Assembly: GCA_965215775.1 (NCBI GenBank)
Contig: CBDCEG010000028.1
Location: forward strand, 1-62,459
DNA: 62,459 nt
Reading direction: 5' to 3'
Source: CBDCEG01 sp965215775
Lineage (GTDB): Bacteria > Pseudomonadota > Gammaproteobacteria > Cardiobacteriales > Ostreibacteriaceae
The notes below the pieces were generated by a model. It ran no database searches. It worked only from the letters and a program-made list of their open reading frames with translations, and was not told the DNA's origin. Each line of letters begins with the position of its first letter. The first letter of the stretch is position 1. This document shows positions 43,643 through 52,797 of this stretch, piece by piece. The translations under genes were made by a program, and so were the position numbers.

Positions 43643-43999
43643 TTACTTCTTTTTAGAAGATTTTGTTTTTTTGTTAACTTTCTTAGTTTTTACTGCATTT
43701 GATTTTACTTTTTTCTTACTTTTTTTCTTTATAACTTTAGTAACATCAGTTTTCCCAGTAATTGATATATCTTTTTTTATTTTCTTAAGAATACCTTCAC
43801 CAATCCCTTTAACTTCTGAAAGCTCAGAAATATTTTTGAACCTGCCATTTGTTTTTCTATACTTTATTACAAGCTTTGCTTTCTTCTCACCTATTCCAGA
43901 AAGTGTTTGAAGCTCTTCTACAGAAGCTGTATTAATATTAACTTGTGCGAAACCAAAGTTAATTACAAATAAAAATCCTACTACTATTAATTTCATCAT
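43643..43999 (-). CDS. Secreted helix-hairpin-helix protein with a lysine-rich tail (ComEA-like)
   Basis: 118 residues. A signal peptide (1-18, ending GFAQ) precedes a ComEA-type double helix-hairpin-helix (VNINTASVEELQTLSGIGEKKA, then LSEVKGIGEGILKKIKKDI), which binds DNA without sequence preference. The last 40 residues are almost only Lys, Ser, Val and Thr, like histone H1 tails. It starts 2 bp after the rplQ stop, so it may be the last gene of the alpha operon. A periplasmic DNA-binding role in uptake is plausible; the tail is unusual. Confidence 0.85.
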   Translation of the reverse strand: MMKLIVVGFLFVINFGFAQVNINTASVEELQTLSGIGEKKAKLVIKYRKTNGRFKNISELSEVKGIGEGILKKIKKDISITGKTDVTKVIKKKSKKKVKSNAVKTKKVNKKTKSSKKK

Positions 44000-44001
44000 T
44001 A

Positions 44002-44436
44002 TTATATCCTTTTTTTATTAATCTTGCATTTGGTAACTTCTGAAGCTGATTCTGCAGCCAAAGACTCTTCTAGCAATTTATTGTCTACTAATTCAATATA
44101 TGCCATTGGTGCTTTATCACCAGTTCTAAATCCACACTTTAAAATTCTAGTATAGCCACCTTGTCTTTCTTTATACCTTGGAGCTAATTCAGTAAAAACT
44201 GTTTTAACAGCTGTTTCATCTCTTAGCTTTGAAAATACAAATCTTCTACCAGAAACACTATTATTCTTTTTAGCGTGTGTGATTAATGGCTCAATAACTC
44301 TTCTGAGCTCTTTTGCCTTAGGCAAGGTTGTTTTTATTATTTGATGCTCAACAAGAGAAACAGCCATATTGCGAAACATTGCTTTTCTATGTGAACTATT
44401 TCTATTTAATTGACGACCTGATTTGTTATGTCTCAT
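44002..44436 (-). CDS. rplQ: Ribosomal protein L17
   Basis: 144 residues. RHNKSGRQLNRNSSHRKAMFRNM at the start is the L17 signature; GGYTRILKCGFRTGDKAPMAYIELV in the second half. Somewhat longer C-terminus than E. coli (127). Last ribosomal gene of the alpha operon. Confidence 0.97.
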   Translation of the reverse strand: MRHNKSGRQLNRNSSHRKAMFRNMAVSLVEHQIIKTTLPKAKELRRVIEPLITHAKKNNSVSGRRFVFSKLRDETAVKTVFTELAPRYKERQGGYTRILKCGFRTGDKAPMAYIELVDNKLLEESLAAESASEVTKCKINKKRI

Positions 44437-44459
44437 TATTTAATTCCTCTTTTTAAAAT

Positions 44460-45413
44460 TTACTTAGCCGGTGGCCAATCTTCTAAAATCATTCCTAATC
44501 TCAATTCTTTTTGAGAAAGAATATCTTTTATTTCATTAAGTGACTTCTTACCTAAATTTGGAGTTTTTAGTAACTCAATTTCAGTCTTAACAACTAAATC
44601 ACCCACATACTCAATTTTTTCTGCTTTCAAGCAATTTGCTGATCTAACTGTAAGCTCTAAATCATCTATTGTTAATAATAAGTCAGGATTAATTTCAGGT
44701 TCTTCAACCACCTCTTCAATAACCTCCTCTTCAATATCAACAAATACTGCTATTTGTCTATGCAATATTGTTGCTGCATTACTAACTGCTTCTTTAGGAC
44801 TAATTGTCCCATTTGATTCAATTTCTATAATCAATTTATCTAAATTAGTTTGCTCTTCCAATCTTGCTGGCTCAACACTATAAGAAACTCTACTTATTGG
44901 GCTAAACATTGCATCAACTTTCAATTTACCAATGCTCTCTTCTTCCTCAAGATCATTTGTTTGAAATTTGTAACCAACTCCCTTCCGGACTTTACATTTA
45001 ATTGAAAAACCCCTATCTTCTATTACATTTGCTATTACCTGCTCTGGATTTACAATCTCAACATTATGTGGCAACTTAAAGTCTGAAGCTTTAATTACTC
45101 CTGCTTTTTTTACAGATACAATAATATCGGCTTCATCTGCATCAAGCATTTTTATTCCTACAGAACGAAGGTTAAGAAGTATATCCATAACATCCTCATA
45201 AACACCATCAATAGATGAATATTCATGAAGAACCCCTTCTATTTCGCACTCTACTATAGCGGCCCCTTCTATTGAAGACAAAAGGATTCTTCTTAGCGCA
45301 TTACCTAAAGTATACCCAAACCCCCTTTCTAAAGGCTCAAGAGTGATTTTAGAAATATTATTTTGAGATTCATCAACTTTTATATTTCTTGGTTTTAATA
45401 GTTCTAAACTCAT
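44460..45413 (-). CDS. rpoA: RNA polymerase alpha subunit
   Basis: 317 residues. N-terminal dimerisation domain (EPLERGFGYTLGNALRRILLSS) and C-terminal domain with DLELTVRSANCLKAEKIEYVGDL and LLKTPNLGKKSLNEIK, which binds UP elements and activators. An acidic linker (VDIEEEVIEEVVEEPEINP) is slightly extended. Confidence 0.98.
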   Translation of the reverse strand: MSLELLKPRNIKVDESQNNISKITLEPLERGFGYTLGNALRRILLSSIEGAAIVECEIEGVLHEYSSIDGVYEDVMDILLNLRSVGIKMLDADEADIIVSVKKAGVIKASDFKLPHNVEIVNPEQVIANVIEDRGFSIKCKVRKGVGYKFQTNDLEEEESIGKLKVDAMFSPISRVSYSVEPARLEEQTNLDKLIIEIESNGTISPKEAVSNAATILHRQIAVFVDIEEEVIEEVVEEPEINPDLLLTIDDLELTVRSANCLKAEKIEYVGDLVVKTEIELLKTPNLGKKSLNEIKDILSQKELRLGMILEDWPPAK

Positions 45414-45447
45414 ATATTTTTTTACCTTTAAATTTATTAATTAAAAC

Positions 45448-46068
45448 TTACTTAGAGTAAAGTTCAACAACTAGAGATTCATTTATATCAGCAGATAAAT
45501 CTACTCTATCAGGAACTCTTTGATAAATTCCAGACATTTTCTTAGTATCCACTTCAACCCAATCAACTACTTCATTTGCTTGAGATAATGATATTGCATT
45601 TTGAATCCTTTCTTGTTTCTTTGCTTTTTCTCTAATTGAAACAACTTGCTCAGCACTAACTTGAAAAGAAGCAATATTAACTCTACTTCCATTAACCTCA
45701 ATCGCCCCGTGAGCAACTAATTGTCTGGCTTCAGCTCTTGTGCTTGCATAACCCATTCTATAAACAACATTGTCCAACCTAGACTCAAGTAACTTAAGCA
45801 AGTTTTCACCAGTAGAACCTTTAGTTCCAGCTGCTTTTTTAAAATAATTTCTAAACTGTTTCTCAAGAACACCATAAATTCGTCTTAACTTTTGCTTCTC
45901 TCTTAGCTGAGTTCCATAATCAGTCAACCTTCCTCTTGCTGCCCCATGCTGCCCAGGTTTAGTACTCATATTACATTTAGAATCCAAAGGTCTTAATTTT
46001 GATTTAAGCTCTAAATCAACACCTTCTCTACGACTTAGCTTACATTTTGGTCCTATATATCTTGCCAC
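45448..46068 (-). CDS. rpsD: Ribosomal protein S4
   Basis: 206 residues. ARYIGPKCKLSRREG start, KPGQHG loop, and the S4 RNA-binding domain (LESRLDNVVYRMGYASTRAEARQLVAHGAIEVNG). In E. coli S4 is the repressor of this operon; no leader structure was checked here. Confidence 0.98.
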   Translation of the reverse strand: MARYIGPKCKLSRREGVDLELKSKLRPLDSKCNMSTKPGQHGAARGRLTDYGTQLREKQKLRRIYGVLEKQFRNYFKKAAGTKGSTGENLLKLLESRLDNVVYRMGYASTRAEARQLVAHGAIEVNGSRVNIASFQVSAEQVVSIREKAKKQERIQNAISLSQANEVVDWVEVDTKKMSGIYQRVPDRVDLSADINESLVVELYSK

Positions 46069-46088
46069 TTTAATTCTCCTTAGTAATT

Positions 46089-46475
46089 TTAAACACGACG
46101 TTTCTTAGGTGGTCTACACCCATTATGAGGAATTGGCGTTACATCCGTAATTGTATGTATAGCAAATCCTGCTGCATGAAGAGCTCTAACTGCTGACTCT
46201 CTACCTGGACCAGGTCCTTTTACATTTACATGTAAATTTTTCAGTCCATATTCCTTTGCTGCTGTTCCTGCTTTTTCAGCAGCAACCTGTGCTGCAAATG
46301 GTGTGCTTTTCCTAGATCCTCTAAATCCAGAACCACCAGCTGTCGCCCATGAAATAGTATTTCCACTATTATCAGTAATAGTAATTATAGTATTATTGAA
46401 TGTTGCTTGTATATGAGCAATCCCTTCTGATACTACTCGCTTAGCTTTTTTCTTACTTTTAGTAACTTTTGCCAT
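46089..46475 (-). CDS. rpsK: Ribosomal protein S11
   Basis: 128 residues. AHIQATFNNTIITITDNSGN and the C-terminal DVTPIPHNGCRPPKKRRV are diagnostic. Confidence 0.98.
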   Translation of the reverse strand: MAKVTKSKKKAKRVVSEGIAHIQATFNNTIITITDNSGNTISWATAGGSGFRGSRKSTPFAAQVAAEKAGTAAKEYGLKNLHVNVKGPGPGRESAVRALHAAGFAIHTITDVTPIPHNGCRPPKKRRV

Positions 46476-46515
46476 AGATATATCCTTCTTATATTTTTAT
46501 ATTAAATCTAAAATT

Positions 46516-46872
46516 CTAACGCTTGATAGGTCTTCTCGGCCCTTTTCTTGTTCTTGCATTAGTTTTTGTTCTTTGTCCACGACAAGGAAGACCTTTTCTA
46601 TGCCTAACTCCTCTATAACAACCTAAATCCATTAATCGCTTAATACTTATAGCTACATCGCGCCTTAGGTCTCCCTCTACGATTATTTTACCTACTTCGG
46701 TTCTTATCTCTTCAAGTTTTGCTTCAGAAACATCTTTCATTTTTGTTGACGGATCCAAGCTAACATTTTTACAAATTTGCTTTGCAGTCTGTCTACCTAC
46801 ACCATAAATTGATGTCAATGCTATTTCTGCATGTTTTTGTACAGGAATATTTATCCCAGCTATACGTGCCAT
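46516..46872 (-). CDS. rpsM: Ribosomal protein S13
   Basis: 118 residues. ARIAGINIPVQKHAEIALTSIYGVG start and RGQRTKTNARTRKGPRR end. First gene of the alpha part after rpmJ. Confidence 0.98.
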   Translation of the reverse strand: MARIAGINIPVQKHAEIALTSIYGVGRQTAKQICKNVSLDPSTKMKDVSEAKLEEIRTEVGKIIVEGDLRRDVAISIKRLMDLGCYRGVRHRKGLPCRGQRTKTNARTRKGPRRPIKR

Positions 46873-46902
46873 TTATCTCTCCAATTATATTAATATTTTT
46901 TA

Positions 46903-47019
46903 CTAACCCTGTCTTTGTTTATGCCTTGGATTTGAAGAACAAATCACACGAACAACGCCTTTACGACGAACAACTTTACAATTTTTACAAATAGTTTTTA
47001 CCGACGCTCCTACTTTCAT
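46903..47019 (-). CDS. rpmJ: Ribosomal protein L36
   Basis: 38 residues, too short for most ORF screens: MKVGASVKTICKNCKVVRRK, then GVVRVICSSNPRHKQRQG. The zinc-binding set C-x2-C...C...H is complete. Located between secY and rpsM as in E. coli. Confidence 0.96.
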   Translation of the reverse strand: MKVGASVKTICKNCKVVRRKGVVRVICSSNPRHKQRQG

Positions 47020-47035
47020 ATTTTCACCTCTACGA

Positions 47036-48370
47036 TTATTTTCTTTTACGACGCCCTAAGTGACTTTTCTTCACTAAAGACTGATACTGCTTTGAAATTT
47101 TATGAGACTGAACTTGATTTATAAAATCCATAGCCACAACAACAATTATAAGTAAAGAAGTACCACCAAAAACAAGCAATACATTATTTGACTTATTCAT
47201 ATTAAAGACCTCAGGAACTAAAATAACAAGAGCAACATATATAGCTCCTACTAAAGTCAACCTATTTTGGACTAAATCTATATAGTCAGCAGTTGCCTTA
47301 CCTGGTCTAACCCCTTGAATAAAAGCACCTGAGCGCTTCAAATCCTCAGAAAGCTCTTTATTCTCAAACACCAAACCTGTGTAAAAGAATGCAAAACCTA
47401 TCACCAAAACACCATATAACATCATATATAGTGGCTGCCCACTACTCAAAGCAGTTGACACTTGGCTAATATATCTTCCAAACGCATCACCCAAAAGATT
47501 TGATATAGAGGCGTTATTACTTAAAAAAGAAAAGACAGAGTTCAATAAGAGTATTATTGCCGAAGCAAATATCGCAGGTATAACACCTGCTAAATTTATC
47601 TTTAGTGGTAAAGTATTATTTGCAGCTCTTCCTTGACCCATTTGTTGACGAGCGTAATGAATTGGTATCTCTCTTTGAGTTCTCTCAACAAAAACTATAA
47701 AGAAAAATAAACCAATCAATAAAGCCAAAATACTTATAAATAATCCAGATGATATCTCTCCGCTACGAGCATTTGAAAACAAGCCTCCTAAAACATTAGG
47801 AAGTGATGCACAAATACCAGCAAATATAAGCATAGAAACACCATTACCAATACCCCTCTCTGTTATTTGCTCCCCTAACCACATTAAAAATATAGCTCCT
47901 ACAGAAAAACAAAAGCCACCAACCAACCAAAATGCAGGCCCACCATATAGTGAAATATTTTTAAACGCTAAGCAAAGTGCTATCCCTTGAAACAATGCAA
48001 CAGCAAACGCTAAATATCTTGTGTATTGCGTTATTTTCTTTTTCCCAGCTGAACCAGATGTTCTCAGCTCTTTAAGTTTACCAGGCATATGAGAAAGCAA
48101 CTGAATAACAATTGATGCTGATATATAAGGCATCAAACCTAAAGAAAATATGCTCATTCTAGAAATAGCACCACCAGAAAAAAGACTACCTAAAGCAATA
48201 AACCCACCAGACTGCCCACTTTTTATTAGTTCTTTAATTTCATCAAGATTTATTCCAGGGATTGGTATAAATGTTCCTGCTCTATAAACTATTATTGCCA
48301 AAAATAAAAATAAAAGTCTGCTTTTTAATTCAGATGGACTATTTTTTTTTGTTAAATTAGAAGTTGCCAT
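47036..48370 (-). CDS. secY: Protein translocase subunit SecY
   Basis: 444 residues with ten membrane helices forming the protein-conducting channel. FIPIPGINLDEI and the plug region, RQMGQGRAANNTLPLKINLAGVIP, and the cytosolic IQGVRPGKATADYI loop are conserved. Usual place at the end of the spc operon. Confidence 0.97.
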   Translation of the reverse strand: MATSNLTKKNSPSELKSRLLFLFLAIIVYRAGTFIPIPGINLDEIKELIKSGQSGGFIALGSLFSGGAISRMSIFSLGLMPYISASIVIQLLSHMPGKLKELRTSGSAGKKKITQYTRYLAFAVALFQGIALCLAFKNISLYGGPAFWLVGGFCFSVGAIFLMWLGEQITERGIGNGVSMLIFAGICASLPNVLGGLFSNARSGEISSGLFISILALLIGLFFFIVFVERTQREIPIHYARQQMGQGRAANNTLPLKINLAGVIPAIFASAIILLLNSVFSFLSNNASISNLLGDAFGRYISQVSTALSSGQPLYMMLYGVLVIGFAFFYTGLVFENKELSEDLKRSGAFIQGVRPGKATADYIDLVQNRLTLVGAIYVALVILVPEVFNMNKSNNVLLVFGGTSLLIIVVVAMDFINQVQSHKISKQYQSLVKKSHLGRRKRK

Positions 48371-48385
48371 AAGTTTTAACCAAAA

Positions 48386-48814
48386 TTATGAAACAGTTCC
48401 GCCAGCTAAAGTAATAACACTTTCAGCCCCTTTAGTACAAAGAATTCCTTTAAGATCAACTTTAGATACAACCTTTCCTGAAAGGTATATCTTACATTTT
48501 TTAGAACTAATTGATATTAAATTTGCTTTTTTGAGTACATCAATAGTCACTTCTCCAGATAGCTTACTAAGTGCTGAACAAGGTAACGATGTATTTGTCA
48601 GTTTTTTTCTTGAAGTAAAACCAACTTTAGGTAACCTTTTCTGTAAAGGCATCTGCCCACCTTCAAAACCAACTTTATGAAATCCACCCGATCTTGATTT
48701 TTGACCTTTATGACCACGACCACAAGTTTTACCATAACCAGAACCAATTCCACGACCAACACGTTTTCTCTTAGATTGATCTCCTATATTTGACAAAGTA
48801 TTTAATTGCATCAT
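48386..48814 (-). CDS. rplO: Ribosomal protein L15
   Basis: 142 residues when started at the ATG overlapping the rpmD stop (TAATG); the longer open frame upstream is rpmD coding sequence. MQLNTLSNIG, KRKRVGRGIGSGYGKTCGRGHKGQKSR and FEGGQMPLQKRLPKVGF are diagnostic. Confidence 0.97.
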   Translation of the reverse strand: MMQLNTLSNIGDQSKRKRVGRGIGSGYGKTCGRGHKGQKSRSGGFHKVGFEGGQMPLQKRLPKVGFTSRKKLTNTSLPCSALSKLSGEVTIDVLKKANLISISSKKCKIYLSGKVVSKVDLKGILCTKGAESVITLAGGTVS

Positions 48815-48996
48815 TAAGCCTCTTCTACCTTTAGCATATAACATGCTTTATTTATCATACCGCGATTCTCAGGAGTGTCTAAAACCTCAACAGAATGCCT
48901 AATCCTTCTTAGCCCTAAACCTAAAACACATTCTTTATGGTTCTTTGCGCGACCACACATACTTTTTATCAAAGTAACTTTTAGTTTTTTACTCAT
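48814..48996 (-). CDS. rpmD: Ribosomal protein L30
   Basis: 60 residues: LKVTLIKSMCGRAKNHKE, then LGLRRIRHSVEVLDTPENRGMI. Start overlaps the rpsE stop by ATGA. Confidence 0.96.
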   Translation of the reverse strand: MSKKLKVTLIKSMCGRAKNHKECVLGLGLRRIRHSVEVLDTPENRGMINKACYMLKVEEA

Positions 48997-49514
48997 TTCT
49001 CTAAAACCTCTGTTATTGTTTTGCCTCTTTTATCAGCAATATATTTAGGAGAAGACATTTCTTTTAAAGCCTTGATTGTTGTCCTAACTACATTCCCTTT
49101 ATTTCTCGTACCATTGCATTTAGCCAAAACATCTTTAACACCCACAACTTCAAAGACTGCTCGCATAGCACCACCAGCAATGACTCCTGTACCCTGAGAT
49201 GCTGGCTTCATATATAAATCAACGGCGCCATTTTTTATCGCTATTGGGTGCTGCAATGTTCCTTCAAATATTGCAACTTTAACCATTGCTTTGCGTGCTT
49301 TCTCCATTCCTTTCTGAATAGCAACAGGAACTTCTTTTGCTTTAGCATAACCAAATCCAACTTTTCCATTCCCATCACCAACAACAACAAGAGCTGTAAA
49401 TGCAAAGTTAGTACCGCCTTTAACAGCCTTTGACACTCTATTTACCTCTACAAGTTTCTCAAGCAATTCTGGCCCATCATTTCTATTAAAATCTTTTCTC
49501 TTAAAATCTGACAT
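48993..49514 (-). CDS. rpsE: Ribosomal protein S5
   Basis: 173 residues. RVSKAVKGGTNFAFTALVVVGD (double-stranded RNA-binding fold) and KAREVPVAIQKGMEKARK-type region with the conserved glycine-rich loop GTGVIAGGAMRAV. Confidence 0.98.
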   Translation of the reverse strand: MSDFKRKDFNRNDGPELLEKLVEVNRVSKAVKGGTNFAFTALVVVGDGNGKVGFGYAKAKEVPVAIQKGMEKARKAMVKVAIFEGTLQHPIAIKNGAVDLYMKPASQGTGVIAGGAMRAVFEVVGVKDVLAKCNGTRNKGNVVRTTIKALKEMSSPKYIADKRGKTITEVLEK

Positions 49515-49526
49515 AAATTTAACTCC

Positions 49527-49880
49527 TTAAAATTCCAAACCAGCTTGTCTAGCAGAATCTGCTAACTCTTTCACTCTCCCATGAAACTTATGACCAGAGC
49601 GATCAAACGCAACTTTCTTAATACCTTTAGCTATAGCCTTCTTTGCAACAAGTTTACCCACTACTTTCGCTGCTTCTATATTTCCTGTACAAGCAAGACT
49701 ATCTCTAACCTCTTTAACAAGTGTCGAAGAAGATGCCAAAACTGTTTCCCCGCAAGAAGAAATTACTTGAGCATAAATATGCTGATTTGTTTTATTAACA
49801 ACCAATCTTACATCACCTCTAGTCAACATAGCAATTCTTGATCGACGACCTCTTCTAAGCCTTGAATCTTTCTTATTCAT
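49527..49880 (-). CDS. rplR: Ribosomal protein L18
   Basis: 117 residues. RRGRRSRIAMLTRGDVRLVVNKTN start, AFDRSGHKFHGRVKELADSARQAG end; binds 5S rRNA. Confidence 0.98.
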   Translation of the reverse strand: MNKKDSRLRRGRRSRIAMLTRGDVRLVVNKTNQHIYAQVISSCGETVLASSSTLVKEVRDSLACTGNIEAAKVVGKLVAKKAIAKGIKKVAFDRSGHKFHGRVKELADSARQAGLEF

Positions 49881-49892
49881 AATTTAACTACC

Positions 49893-50426
49893 TTATTTTT
49901 TCTTAATTTCTTTTAAAGATATCTGCTCATCAGCATACCTAACACCCTTACCCTTATAAGGTTCTGGCGGTCTAAACGATCTAATTTTAGCAGCTACCTG
50001 ACCCACTAACTGCTTACTAACCCCAGATACAACAAGCTCTGTTTGAGTTGGAACCTCAATTTTAATACCTTCAGGAATTGCAAAATCTACAGGGTGAGAA
50101 AAACCTAAAACAAGATTCAGATTGTTTCCTTGAATATTTGCTCTATAACCAACACCTATTAACTTCAGCTTTTTCTCAAAACCCTCACTAACCCCTAAAA
50201 CCATATTATTCAACAAAGACCTCATTGTTCCAGCCATAGCCCAAGACGATTTTAATTCCTTCTTAGGAGAAATTTCCAAACAAAAGTTTTCTTGCTTAAC
50301 ATCTATTGAAGCATGCACTTCTAACGAATCCTTACCTTTCTTACCTTCAATAGTTACCAAATTATTTTCAATAGAACAAGTTACACCATCTATTAAACTC
50401 ACTGGCTTCTTAGCTACTCTTGACAT
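49893..50426 (-). CDS. rplF: Ribosomal protein L6
   Basis: 177 residues. Two similar domains; the C-terminal PEPYKGKGVRYADE motif is diagnostic. Confidence 0.98.
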   Translation of the reverse strand: MSRVAKKPVSLIDGVTCSIENNLVTIEGKKGKDSLEVHASIDVKQENFCLEISPKKELKSSWAMAGTMRSLLNNMVLGVSEGFEKKLKLIGVGYRANIQGNNLNLVLGFSHPVDFAIPEGIKIEVPTQTELVVSGVSKQLVGQVAAKIRSFRPPEPYKGKGVRYADEQISLKEIKKK

Positions 50427-50437
50427 AAAACTCCTCT

Positions 50438-50827
50438 TTAATAAACTTCACAAATAATCTCACCACCAACACCAAGCTTTCTAGCTGCTTTATTAGTGAT
50501 AACACCTTTTGATGTTGAAATAATTGAAACCCCTAGACCACCCATAACATCAAGAACGTCATCCTTTGCCTTATAAACTCTCAAACCAGGCTTAGAAACT
50601 CTTTTTATTTTCTCAATAACAGCCCTTCCTTGAAAGTACTTAAGGGATATTCTTAACCCAGGTTTATCTTCTCCACTAATCTCAAACGATTGAATATAAC
50701 CCTCTTCCTTTAAAACTTTTGCTACTGCAACTTTTAAATTAGATGACCTCATAGACAACGAAGCCTTACCAACCACCTGTGCATTTCTAATACGCGTTAA
50801 CATATCAGCTATTGGATCACTCATCAT
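50438..50827 (-). CDS. rpsH: Ribosomal protein S8
   Basis: 129 residues. SDPIADMLTRIRNAQ start and the GISIISTSKG-type end (GLGVSIISTSKGVITNKAARK). A GAGG site favours the first of two adjacent ATGs. Unlike its neighbours it is separated from the upstream gene (rpsN) by 134 bp. Confidence 0.98.
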   Translation of the reverse strand: MMSDPIADMLTRIRNAQVVGKASLSMRSSNLKVAVAKVLKEEGYIQSFEISGEDKPGLRISLKYFQGRAVIEKIKRVSKPGLRVYKAKDDVLDVMGGLGVSIISTSKGVITNKAARKLGVGGEIICEVY

Positions 50828-50961
50828 AACTAAATACCTCTAAATTTTTAACTGAAGTGCTTAACACACCTTAAAAATATCTTGATAAAAACACCTTAAT
50901 ATTTACTAAGGTCGTAATAATACATTGTCTTTTTATTAAATCAAGAAATTACTATTTTATT
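50828..50961 (-). promoter_or_regulatory. Spacer with putative internal promoter between rpsN and rpsH
   Basis: All other genes of this block are 0-77 bp apart. On the minus strand TTGATT (50939-50944), 16 bp and TATTAT (50917-50922) form a promoter candidate with a start near 50910. A 6-bp hairpin (ACCTTA/TAAGGT, 50893-50912) followed by TGTTTTT could attenuate. No ORF. Confidence 0.45.
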
Positions 50962-51267
50962 TTACCAACTTGCCTTTCTAAGACCAGGAACATCTCCAGC
51001 CATAGCATGCTTCCTTAACTTATTTCTACACAAGCCAAACTTTTTATATACAGCATGAGGTCTACCCGTTATTACACATCTACGCTGCATTCTTACAGGA
51101 GATGCATTTCTTGGCAGTTTCTGTAAAGAAATCTGAGCTTCATAACGCTCCTCCTCAGAAAACTTATCATTTCCTATAATGTTTTTTAACTCAGCTCTTT
51201 TTACTGCAAATTTTTCTACTATTTTTGCTCTTTTAATCTCACGATTAATCATACATTTTTTAGCCAT
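50962..51267 (-). CDS. rpsN: Ribosomal protein S14
   Basis: 101 residues, the long zinc-free type. AKKCMINREIKRAKIVEK start and RRCVITGRPHAVYKKFGLCRNKLRKHA with GDVPGLRKASW at the end. Confidence 0.98.
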   Translation of the reverse strand: MAKKCMINREIKRAKIVEKFAVKRAELKNIIGNDKFSEEERYEAQISLQKLPRNASPVRMQRRCVITGRPHAVYKKFGLCRNKLRKHAMAGDVPGLRKASW

Positions 51268-51286
51268 CTTTACTAATAACCCCTAT

Positions 51287-51826
51287 TTATTTTTTAAAAG
51301 GAAAACCAAAAGATAACAATAATTTTTTAGCATCATCATCTGTTTTAGCTGTCGTTGTGAAAGATATATCAAGCCCTCTTACCACATCAACTTTCTCAAA
51401 ATCTATTTCTGGAAATATAATCTGCTCTTTTATCCCCATATTATAATTACCTCTACCATCAAATGATTTAGGATTTAGACCACGAAAATCACGAACCCTT
51501 GGTATAGCTACATTAACTAGTCTATCCAAAAACTCATACATTTTCTCATTTCTTAGCGTAACTTTACAGCCTATAGGCCAACCATCTCTAATCTTAAAAC
51601 CAGCAATAGATTTTCTAGATAAAGTTATAATTGCTTTTTGCCCAGCTATTGTTGTTAAGTCAGCAGCAGCCTTTTCTATTATTTTCTTATCAGAAACAGC
51701 TTCACCAACCCCCATATTAATAGTTATCTTTTTCAATCTTGGAACCGCCATAACACTAGCGTAGCCAAGTTCATCTTTTAAACTATTTACAATAGTTTCA
51801 TTATAAAGCTTCTTTAGTCTTGCCAT
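51287..51826 (-). CDS. rplE: Ribosomal protein L5
   Basis: 179 residues. KKITINMGVGEAVSDKKI and DVVRGLDISFTTTAKTDDDAKKLL are diagnostic; contacts 5S rRNA. Confidence 0.98.
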   Translation of the reverse strand: MARLKKLYNETIVNSLKDELGYASVMAVPRLKKITINMGVGEAVSDKKIIEKAAADLTTIAGQKAIITLSRKSIAGFKIRDGWPIGCKVTLRNEKMYEFLDRLVNVAIPRVRDFRGLNPKSFDGRGNYNMGIKEQIIFPEIDFEKVDVVRGLDISFTTTAKTDDDAKKLLLSFGFPFKK

Positions 51827-51841
51827 TACTTCACCTATTTA

Positions 51842-52147
51842 TTATATTGTTGCTTTAGTTTTTTTAGAGAAACGAACTTTTTTACCTTCCTCAATCCTAA
51901 AACCAGTCTTAACACCTTTGCCATCCTCAAGTAACATGACATTAGATATGTGAATAGAAGCCTCTTTTTTAATACGCCCCCCTGCCTCATTATTATTTGG
52001 ATCAGCTTTAACATGCTTAGTTACCATATTAACCCCTGAAACAATAACTCTATCACCATCTACTTTTTTTACAGTTCCTGTTTTTCCTTTAAGCTTAGAG
52101 CTTCCAGTTAAGACAATAACCTCATCATTTCGTTTAATTCTTTTCAT
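51842..52147 (-). CDS. rplX: Ribosomal protein L24
   Basis: 101 residues with the KOW motif (RNDEVIVLTGSSKLKGKTGTV) at the N-terminus and GGRIKKEASIHISNVML. Confidence 0.97.
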   Translation of the reverse strand: MKRIKRNDEVIVLTGSSKLKGKTGTVKKVDGDRVIVSGVNMVTKHVKADPNNNEAGGRIKKEASIHISNVMLLEDGKGVKTGFRIEEGKKVRFSKKTKATI

Positions 52148-52164
52148 ATTATTAATACCTATTG

Positions 52165-52533
52165 TTATAAAACTTCAGGAGCTAGTGATATTATTTTCAT
52201 GTAATTACCCGCTCTTAGTTCGCGAGTTACTGGACCAAAAACACGAGTACCTATCGGCTCATTCTTAGCATTAAGAATTACAGCAGCATTCCCATCAAAT
52301 CTAATTAAAGAACCATCATTTCTACGAACTCCACTTCTAGTTCTTACAACAAGAGCGTTATAAACATCTCCCTTCTTGACCTTTCCTCTAGGGATAGCTT
52401 CTTTTATTGAAACCTTTATAACATCACCAATTCTAGCGTATCTTTTATGAGATCCACCAAGAACCTTTATACACATCACTTCTTTGGCACCGCTATTATC
52501 AGCAACACTCAGTCTTGTTTGCATTTGTATCAT
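52165..52533 (-). CDS. rplN: Ribosomal protein L14
   Basis: 122 residues. MIQMQTRLSVADNSGAKEV start and VFGPVTRELRAGNYMKIISLAPEVL end. Confidence 0.98.
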   Translation of the reverse strand: MIQMQTRLSVADNSGAKEVMCIKVLGGSHKRYARIGDVIKVSIKEAIPRGKVKKGDVYNALVVRTRSGVRRNDGSLIRFDGNAAVILNAKNEPIGTRVFGPVTRELRAGNYMKIISLAPEVL

Positions 52534-52537
52534 ATAT

Positions 52538-52792
52538 TTACCTTGCTTTTTCTATAATTTCAACTAATTTCCAGCATTTCATTTTTGACAAAGGTCTAGT
52601 TTGTTCAATACTAACTAAATCTCCTTCCGCACACTGGTTTTCCTCATCATGAGCATAATACTTTGTTGTTTTTCTCTGAAACTTTCCATAAATAGGATGT
52701 TTTACTTTTCTTTCAATCAAAACAACTATGGATTTATTACCTTTACCACTTGAGACAGTGCCTATTAACTGCTTTTTTCTATTTTCATTCAT
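52538..52792 (-). CDS. rpsQ: Ribosomal protein S17
   Basis: 84 residues. IGTVSSGKGNKSIVVLIERKVKHPIYGK and GDLVSIEQTRPLSKMKCWKL. Confidence 0.97.
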   Translation of the reverse strand: MNENRKKQLIGTVSSGKGNKSIVVLIERKVKHPIYGKFQRKTTKYYAHDEENQCAEGDLVSIEQTRPLSKMKCWKLVEIIEKAR

Positions 52793-52797
52793 TTTAA

